A stretch of DNA of 64,000 nucleotides, from positions 8,928,381 to 8,992,380 of the forward strand of contig JABAKD010000011.1 in NCBI GenBank assembly GCA_012845835.1, read 5' to 3'. The notes beneath the pieces were generated by a model. That model saw only the letters and a list, made by a program, of their open reading frames with translations, was not told the origin of the DNA and made no database searches. Shown in pieces: positions 57,633 through 64,000 of this stretch. The stretch comes from Undaria pinnatifida. Lineage: Eukaryota > Sar > Phaeophyceae > Laminariales > Alariaceae. Within the stretch, counting starts at the first letter, position 1. Each line of letters begins with the position of its first letter. The position numbers and the translations under genes are program-made.

Positions 57633-59500
57633 CTTGTTTTAGTTTCCGACGCATATCCCGCGCCAACCGCCACCGTCCCCTTGACCTTGTGACCGTCGCT
57701 TGATACTGCCACCGGTGGAGCCACTGCAGGCTTGTTCGTGTCGCGACCGCCGATGGAATCGCTCTCTCTTCCTCCTCCTCCCTTGTTCGTGTCGCGACCG
57801 CCGATGGAACCGCCCCTTCCTCCTCCTTCTCCTCCCTCTCCTCCTCCTCCGCCACCTCGTCCTACTCGTCCAACGCCAGTGAACCCACCCCCAATGTATT
57901 CTCCCCCCAGCCCTCCTTCTCCTCCGCCTCCTCCTCCCGCTACTCCCTCTGTGGCCTTCTTCAAGCCGACGACGTTGACGGCAGGAGAACGGCGACCGGC
58001 CGCCACATTTGGGGAATTCTCTGCAAGCGGCGACCTAGCCGGAGAATCGCCAAAGCGCATGAGGGCCTTCACGGCGGAGCGTGGCGTCCGCGGCTGCGGC
58101 GGCGGCATGCTGCTGTCACAGAAGACAGTGAACGGCAGTCCGGCAGGCATTGAGGTCCTCCGCTGAGACCGCTCACTCGTCGGCATGGAAGAGCGTCGTC
58201 CGACCGACCATAAGCGCGCGCTAGCCTTGGGTGCCACGCCGGCGGTGGCGGTGGCGGGGGGGGTAGTGATGACGGGGGAACCAAGCCCTTTGGCGCTCAG
58301 CCTATCATCTTCAACACCGTGGGTGTCTGCGGGCATCCCGACAGCCGCCGGGCGAGGAGCACCAAGCACCTCGGTAGCCACGCCACCGTCCGGAACAACG
58401 CTGGCGATGGTGTGCATCGCGCCAGCCGCCAGGGGAGAAGCGTCAGACATGACAACCGCAGCCGGGGCAGAGGAAGCGGCAGCCACGGCAGTAAGGGGGT
58501 CGGAAATCTCCATTCCCTGATCGGCACTCTCCGTCGTTGGATGTTCGTCGCTCAGAGCCGCGATGACGGCATCAAATGTCGAAGGGAAGGTCGAAGTAGT
58601 GGCTGGAACGGGGGCAGCGGTGGTCGGGGCAAAGACAGGTGCAGAAGTCGGGATCGGAGTTCTTGGTGCCATGGTCTGGCTGTTGCCGGAAAAGTACGCT
58701 GCCAGAAAGGCTGACTGGGCAGCGGCAGCGACAGCGGCGGCCACGTCACGGTTTCCCGTGCTAGCGCAAGCACCCTCGAAGGCGGCCGTGTGAGCGACAG
58801 CTAGATGAGCCGACAACGGCGTGGCCGGTCGGCTAGAAACCGGGCTAGTTGTCGCTGCTCCTACTGCAGGTTGCGCTGATGGCAGCAGCTGCGGCTGTGG
58901 GTTCGCCTGCAGATTCGGCTGTAGCTGTGGCTGCAGTTGCTGCAGTGGTTGCGCCTCGACCAGCAGCCGCGGCTGCGACGGCTGTTGCGACTCATCCTGT
59001 GGTTGCGCCTGCAGCTGAGGCTCCTGCTTAGACTGCGACCGCGGCAGCTTCTGCGGCTCCGGCTGGGACTGCGGCTGCGGCTGCGGCTGTGGCTGTGACT
59101 GCGGCTGCAGTGGCTGGGGCTGAAGCTGGACCTGGAGTGGCTGCGGCGCCAATGGTGACTGCAGCAGCTTGACGGCGCTAGCCGGTCCGAACAGTCCCCG
59201 CAAAGGCGAGGATGACATCCCAATGCCGAGATCTGTCGTGTCGCCGATGTCGCCTGGCGCCGACGACAAAGAAAATAGCGAAAGCCGGGATGTCGGCGTG
59301 CGCACAGGCTGTCCTCCTCCGGCTTCGGGGGTGTCGCAAGGGATTTCCGCATCTCCCCCGGACATGCAAAGCATTCCCGACCTCAACAATGATGGGGTTT
59401 CCGCCAGAGGCATCTGCAACATGTTTAGCTCCTCTGCGAGCTGGTCACGGCTGGCGGTTAGCTCGGCTACTTCCAGCTTGTGGGTTGTGATGACCGAGCT
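57633..59500 (-). CDS. Large exon: coiled-coil, Gln/Pro-rich, Gly-rich disordered protein
   Basis: Minus-strand frame open from acceptor ATATAG (AG at 59501-59502) to donor AAG|GTACGA (GT at 57631-57632), 622 codons plus two bases; unspliced it would end at 57575. The first ~27 residues form leucine heptads (KLEVAELTASRDQLAEEL). Numbering from the internal Met at 59422: RTPTSRLSLF 41-50; GMSSSPLRGLF 68-78; Gln/Pro repeats ~90-180; Ala/Pro/Thr-rich ~190-390; two RRxS sites (RRSSMP, RRTSMP) ~399-416; TPRSAVKAL 436-444 followed by several Ser-Pro sites; Gly-rich 485-530; and a duplicated SIGGRDTNK. The many S/T-P and RRxS sites suggest a phosphorylated, mostly disordered scaffold or regulator. 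Not recognised; it has decayed relatives at 35.9-47.5 kb. Upstream exons must lie to the right. Confidence 0.55.
57755..57955. repeat. (CCT)n-like tract encoding the Gly-rich segment
   Basis: Impure CCT/CTC triplets plus a duplicated TTGTTCGTGTCGCGACCGCC (57730 and 57783). This explains both the Gly/Glu-rich stretch and the repeated IGGRDTNK in the minus-strand product. Confidence 0.8.
58850..59155. repeat. Gln/Pro codon repeat tract
   Basis: GGCTGYGGCTGNGGCTG-type repeats. On the minus strand they read CAGCCRCAG, encoding QPQPQP. Interruptions keep the frame, consistent with coding constraint. Confidence 0.8.
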
Positions 59501-59570
59501 CTATATCATGTGCGCAGACGAAACGACGAGAGCGGAGCGTGCGTGCGTGTGGAGAATGGTTTGATCGACA

Positions 59571-59724
<154 letters not shown>

Positions 59725-60556
59725 CCCGGGTATCAACAACGCGGAGAAAGGTTGGTAACGTACAGGATGCGCTTTTACCTTGTGGTAACGAACGAGATGA
59801 GTTATTATTTTTATTTACCGGCCGTACACAACTGCTGAACTGATAGAGGTGCCATGGCAGATTCGACGGCCGCGCTTTCGTTCATACCGTAGATATTAAA
59901 TAGGCAGGATGAGCAGTCGCCGCCTGTTGCTAAGGTTGTTTTGCTAACGGGATTTGACACAATAATAGGGGTAAACTAGAAAATTGACCCTACTGGCATT
60001 GACGCTACTACAATTAATACAATTCCTACTACTAATACTACTGTTGCCAGAGTCTACAGTAGTACCATTACCGCTACTGCAATGTTGCTGGTGTTACTAT
60101 TAATACATGTACAGGCAGGTTCACGCAGAAAAAAACAAATTCTCTCCCCGGCGAATGCCGCTCGCAATATCCAGTCAAAGGGTGAATATTTAGTATCATA
60201 CTGACCCCCACGACCAATGGAAGAGGGTGGCATGGCCAGCATTATTTTTTACGGGGCCTGGGGCTGTCTCTAGGGGCAATACTCGTATCGACCAATGACA
60301 GGCCTTCATATTCTTCAATGAGATTCAGCTTTTTCTAAGCGGAGGCAAGAACAAAAATTGTGCCGCATTTTGCACGAAGCGGTTGGAGGTACTCCAAGGC
60401 GTGTACTCTGTAGAAATTTTCGAGCAAAAAATCGAAGATCTGGCCTGCCCGTGTTCAACATCATGCAGAATCTGGCGAAAAAACTAGATCCTGAACTAAA
60501 ACCAAGTAATTTGAAGGAAATAACGTTTCGTAATCATTTTTACGCACAAAAGTTCA
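59725..60556. other. Gene-free stretch
   Basis: No supported feature. A + frame (60358-60576, 72 codons) has plausible composition but runs into the inverted-repeat element F. Confidence 0.35.
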
Positions 60557-60820
60557 AATGTCCACGCCGTTTTTGAGAGATAGACCCTGAAATTTTGAAC
60601 ACGAGTTTTACATGCCCATCCCGAGGCCTGACCTCCGGTTTTTGTGTTTGTTTTTCGTCGCCGAAAAAAAATGGTCCAAGGGGTGGGCCGTATATTCCAA
60701 AAGTTTCAACTGGCGAAAAATCAGACAAGAAAAAAAAAACGACAGGTGATGTCTTCGTAATGGTACATAGCAGACATGGAAAAAAATTACGGTCTGAATC
60801 GAAAAAATGGCGTGGACATT
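60557..60820. mobile_element. Family F inverted-repeat element (~264 bp, single copy)
   Basis: AATGTCCACGCCGTTTTT (60557-60574) and AAAAAATGGCGTGGACATT (60802-60820) are inverted repeats with one mismatch in about 18 bp. The interior is A-rich with no coding. Only one copy lies in this window. Confidence 0.5.
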
Positions 60821-61274
60821 AGCCGGGGAATAAATTCGGGGGGTTTTACGTGATCCAGCCTGTATATATATATTGCTGCAATGTTACTTCTGTTCTGCCA
60901 GCAGAGCTGTCATATACTAGTAAATATGTTTAACTGTAGTCATGAAAGTGGACCCGCGATGAAACATGGACGTCTAGATAACTATTATTCTCCCCGCCCT
61001 TGCAAACAAGACAGCGGCCGCACATACAACACATACATACATGCTACATATCCCATGCATGTCATGTGGCATGTACAGCCCATCCAGTTGATACCAGTAC
61101 ACTGTTACCTGCTTTTTGAGGACACCTGCAACAAACACCTCGCACCAAAACAACCCGGAACGTGTGATCATCAACAAGGACCAGCACCGCAAACGAAACG
61201 TGGCAGTCAAACCAACATGGATCAGCACCGCAAATAAATCGCGGCATTAAAAACGGCGTGAATCGATACCTCAT
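60821..61274. other. Gene-free stretch
   Basis: Short direct duplication GGACCAGCACCGCAAA / TGGATCAGCACCGCAAAT (61179, 61219) immediately before the CACCG array. Nothing else recognised. Confidence 0.45.
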
Positions 61275-62355
61275 GGCACCGCACCGCACCGCACCGCACC
61301 GCACCGCACCGCCCCGCGCTGCACCGCATCGCACCGCACCGCACCGCACCGCACCGCACCGCACCGCACCGCACCGCACCGCACCGCACCGCACCGCACC
61401 GCACCGCACCGCACCGCACCGCACCGCACCGCACCGCACCGCACCGCACCGCACCGCACCGCACCGCACCGCACCGCACCGCACCGCACCGCACACCACC
61501 GCACCGCACCGCACCGCACCGCACACCACCGCACCGCACCGCACCGCACCGCACCGCACCGCACCGCACCGCACCGCACCGCACCGCACCGCACCCCACC
61601 ACACCGCACCGCACCGCACCGCACCGCACCGCACCGCACCGCACCGCACCCCACCGCACCGCACCGCACCGCACCGCACCGCACCGCACCGCACCGCACC
61701 GCACCGCACCGCACCGCACCGCACCGCACCGCACCGCACCGCACCGCACCGCACCGCACCGCACCGCACCGCACCGCACCGCACCGCACCGCACCGCACC
61801 GCACCGCACCGCACCGCACCGCACCGCACCGCACCGCACCGCACCGCACCGCACCGCACCGCACCGCACCGCACCGCACCGCACCGCACCGCACCGCACC
61901 GCACCGCACCGCACCGCACCGCACCGCACCGCACCGCACCGCACCGCACCGCACCGCACCGCACCGCACCGCACACCACCGCACCGCACCGCACACCACC
62001 GCACCGCACCGCACACGCACCGCACCGCACCGCACCGCACCGCACCGCACCGCACCGCACCGCACCGCACCGCACCGCACCGCACCGCACCGCACCGCAC
62101 CGCACCGCACCGCACCGCACCGCACCGCACCGCACCGCACCGCACCGCACCGCACCGCACCGCACCGCACCGCACCGCACCGCACCGCACCGCACCGCAC
62201 CGCACCGCACCGCACCGCACCGCACCGCACCGCACCGCACCGCACCGCACCGCACCGCACCGCACCGCACCGCACCGCACCGCACCGCACCGCACCGCAC
62301 CGCACCGCACCACACCGCGCCGCACCGCACCGCACCGCACCACATCGCACCGTAT
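61275..62355. repeat. (CACCG)n satellite-like pentanucleotide array, ~1.07 kb
   Basis: About 210 units of GCACC. Interruptions are mostly CACACCACC variants (near 61493, 61523, 61973, 61993), one CACACGCACC at about 62013 that shifts the phase by one base, and edge variants at both ends. The 407-453-codon frames across it on both strands come from the repeat and are not genes. Confidence 0.97.
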
Positions 62356-62481
62356 CGCATGCTTCGAAAACAAACGACACCCTGCAACGCGCAGCGCCGC
62401 GCGGTTCTCGGCAAAATACGCACCTCGCCTCATTGTAAGGTTAAAAAAATAAAGCACACCCACCACGGTGCGGTTGGATAA

Positions 62482-62730
62482 GACGCGTGCCAGGACAGAG
62501 GTGCACCGCTTTTTTCTGAGGTTCCTCAATTTTGGAGCTTAAAACCGCCCCCAAAAAATTGACTTCGAGACAACTCAAAACTGCTACCGGTTGAACAATC
62601 CCATGGGCTAGGTACACAACGAAAATCGTGCAAAACAAAATGGCCTAGGCGTGACGATTTTGAGTTAAGGAGCCCCGTCATTCAGGAATCATTCAGACGA
62701 AAAGTGCTACCGCTGTTGTAGCACGCGTCA
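62482..62730 (+). mobile_element. Family C MITE-like element
   Basis: Starts GACGCGTGCCAGGACAGAGG and ends CCGCTGTTGTAGCACGCGTC. Interior: TTTTTTCTGAGGTTCCTCAA, CCCATGGGCTAGGTACAC, GTGACGATTTTGAGTTAAGG, AGCCCCGTCATTCAGGAATC and CAGACGAAAAGTGC. About 249 bp. Confidence 0.85.
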
Positions 62731-62922
62731 ATATCTCACCGTGAAAACAGCTGGCCCTTTCAAAACGCGCATCTTGACCATAACATTATTGGATCAGTGT
62801 TGTCAACAAAGCTGGCTCTTGGAGGGCGCTACAAATCGTGTTTCTTTGTAGGTTTCGGTGTCCTCAAGACGATTGGGGCGCTCTCGCAAAGAGGGCCTGC
62901 ATGACCCGCGTATTCTCCTTAC

Positions 62923-63039
62923 CTCCCACTCTGCACGCCTCTTTCGTTCATCCTCGGCTCGGTGTGCGATCTCGTTCCTCATCGTACGGCTCATCGTCTC
63001 CGCCATCTCGTCGAAGTGCTCCATGAACTTGCATCGCGC
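62923..63039 (-). CDS. Candidate coiled-coil exon (39 codons)
   Basis: Minus-strand segment of exactly 39 codons between acceptor CGGGGCAG (AG at 63040-63041) and donor GAG|GTAAGG (GT at 62921-62922), phase 0 at both ends. It reads a strongly charged helix that includes MEHFDEMAETMSRTM and AEDERKRRAEWE, typical of coiled coil. Phase 0 matches the start of the exon at 57633-59500, whose first residues are also coiled coil, so it may be an upstream exon of the same gene across a ~3.4-kb intron containing the CACCG array. Intermediate exons may be missed. A continuous unspliced frame (62803-63222) also exists, so splicing is inferred. Confidence 0.4.
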
Positions 63040-63200
63040 CTGCCCCGTCGAAACAGAGGTTCCCAACGCGTGAGTACAACAGCATTCGCCACATGGTACT
63101 CGGCAGTACGCTAGAGGTGCGTCCCATGTCTGTGCGCGGCTACTCATTTTATGAGCTTTCGAACTCACCCAAAAAACGATTTTTTTTTGTTCAGCAAGGA

Positions 63201-63555
63201 CACGCTGCATGCTACGGTACAAAGTGCATCATCTTTGTTCTCATGTGTCTCACTTGAGGAGCGCTGTTCTAATACAATAGTAATAGTACCTCACCCAAAA
63301 AAAGAATTGGGAATAACTAAAAGTGCCACCCGATGAGCAACCCCATGGCCTAGACATACAACGAAAATATTGGTGAAATAAACTCGATTTTCGTCGATTC
63401 CTCGTGTACGCCTTTACAGCTGGAAACCCGTGTTTGGGACAAAATTACTCGGAATTACTATAGGGAGGGGTTTTAGGGCTTTAAAGGGGGTAAGGAGCCC
63501 CGGTCATTGAGAAAATTCCCGCCTAAAATTGCTACCTCTATCATATAGCACGCGT
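63201..63555 (+). mobile_element. Family C element, decayed and enlarged
   Basis: Left end GCATGCTACGGTACAAAGTG, right end GCTACCTCTATCATATAGCA. Interior CTCACCCAAAAAAAGAATTG, CCCCATGGCCTAGACATAC, GATTTTCGTCGATTCC and GGAGCCCCGGTCATTGAG. About 100 bp of extra sequence sits between the two last landmarks. Confidence 0.6.
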
Positions 63556-64000
63556 TGAGGTGCAACGCGATTAACAATGACATAACGTAAATATTGCGAA
63601 GCACCAACAGCTACTAGCTAGATCCTCGCTTGAGGAGCTCCGTGAGTCGATTGAACGTATCTTTGCCCAAAAGAACGATGTAGCCTATCGTCAGAACGCT
63701 TCATTCCCATATAGACTATACCGTATACAAAATATACCGCATGTATACCAGACACATGCATGCTCACGATATAGGTCATCGACGTAGCCCTGCCATGCCT
63801 TGCAAGTACAAACTATTATTCCCTATGCTCGCATCATATGTATGATCGGAAAGAATCAGACTGGAAAGGTTGTGGGCGGCACATCATCAATCAATCGTCA
63901 GGGATACAGAAGGGGTCGAATCTCTGTTCCTCCAAGTTGGAAATTGAATGCCTTGTTTGTATCTTGATAAAATCGAAAGTCTGAAGTAATCAAATGTCAC
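63556..64000. other. Gene-free window end
   Basis: TCCTCGCTTGAGGAGC (63622-63637) is a small palindrome also found near 14768. No gene recognised. Confidence 0.35.

Noticed and set aside
61062-62529. Open frames of 369-453 codons on both strands (APHRT / CGAVR repeats)
   Set aside because: A five-base repeat without stops stays open in all frames; several overlap on opposite strands, so none is evidence of a gene.

Overview
The window is nuclear DNA from a eukaryote and is dominated by repeats. Coding density is very low. The only clear coding stretches are a single-exon membrane protein and exons bounded by GT-AG splice signals. The rest is MITE-like inverted-repeat elements, small LTR elements, long pure microsatellites and degenerate tandem arrays. 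Mixed GC content, short introns and abundant small non-autonomous elements would suit a stramenopile such as a brown alga. That is an impression only, because no marker gene here proves the lineage. I see no rRNA, no complete tRNA, no CRISPR array and no recognisable viral or complete transposase/reverse transcriptase gene.

Layout. 0-15 kb: gene-poor. It holds a 150-bp tandem duplication, minisatellites, a 0.9-kb TRIM-like element (1904-2804), a second tiny TRIM-like element (3294-3674), MITE-like copies and a pure (GTA)n tract of about 505 bp. 15.0-16.2 kb: an intact 369-codon membrane-protein ORF on the + strand. 16.2-34 kb: more MITEs, a decayed tandem array (18.15-20.18 kb), a GGCCCG-rich degenerate array (20.16-21.12 kb), a solo or truncated LTR (23.4 kb) and a 1.3-kb GGAAGCTT minisatellite carrying telomere-type CCCTAA tracts (25.6-26.95 kb). 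34-47.6 kb: head-to-tail decayed copies of a roughly 3.1-3.6-kb segment, related on the minus strand to the exon at 57.6-59.5 kb. 47.8-49.2 kb: broken minus-strand coding remnants. 49.7-57 kb: simple-repeat blocks and low-complexity DNA. 54.9-63.0 kb: a probable multi-exon minus-strand gene whose modelled exons agree in reading phase and which encodes a coiled-coil, Gln/Pro-rich, disordered protein. Its presumed intron holds (GATT)n and a 1.07-kb (CACCG)n array.

The most striking structural signal is a set of mobile-element families. Family C has termini GACGCGTGCTACGATAGAGGT-like and is about 260 bp. Family B has ends CTACGGTAGGGG and is about 290 bp, with two internal palindromes TCACTCGYGCGAGTGA. 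Several C copies carry a B element at roughly the same internal place, making a nested composite. Families A (TTCTACGGTAGCCCC ends), D (about 105 bp), E and F are further inverted-repeat elements.

All splice sites, element boundaries and homologies were read by eye. No alignment, database search or transcript data was available.
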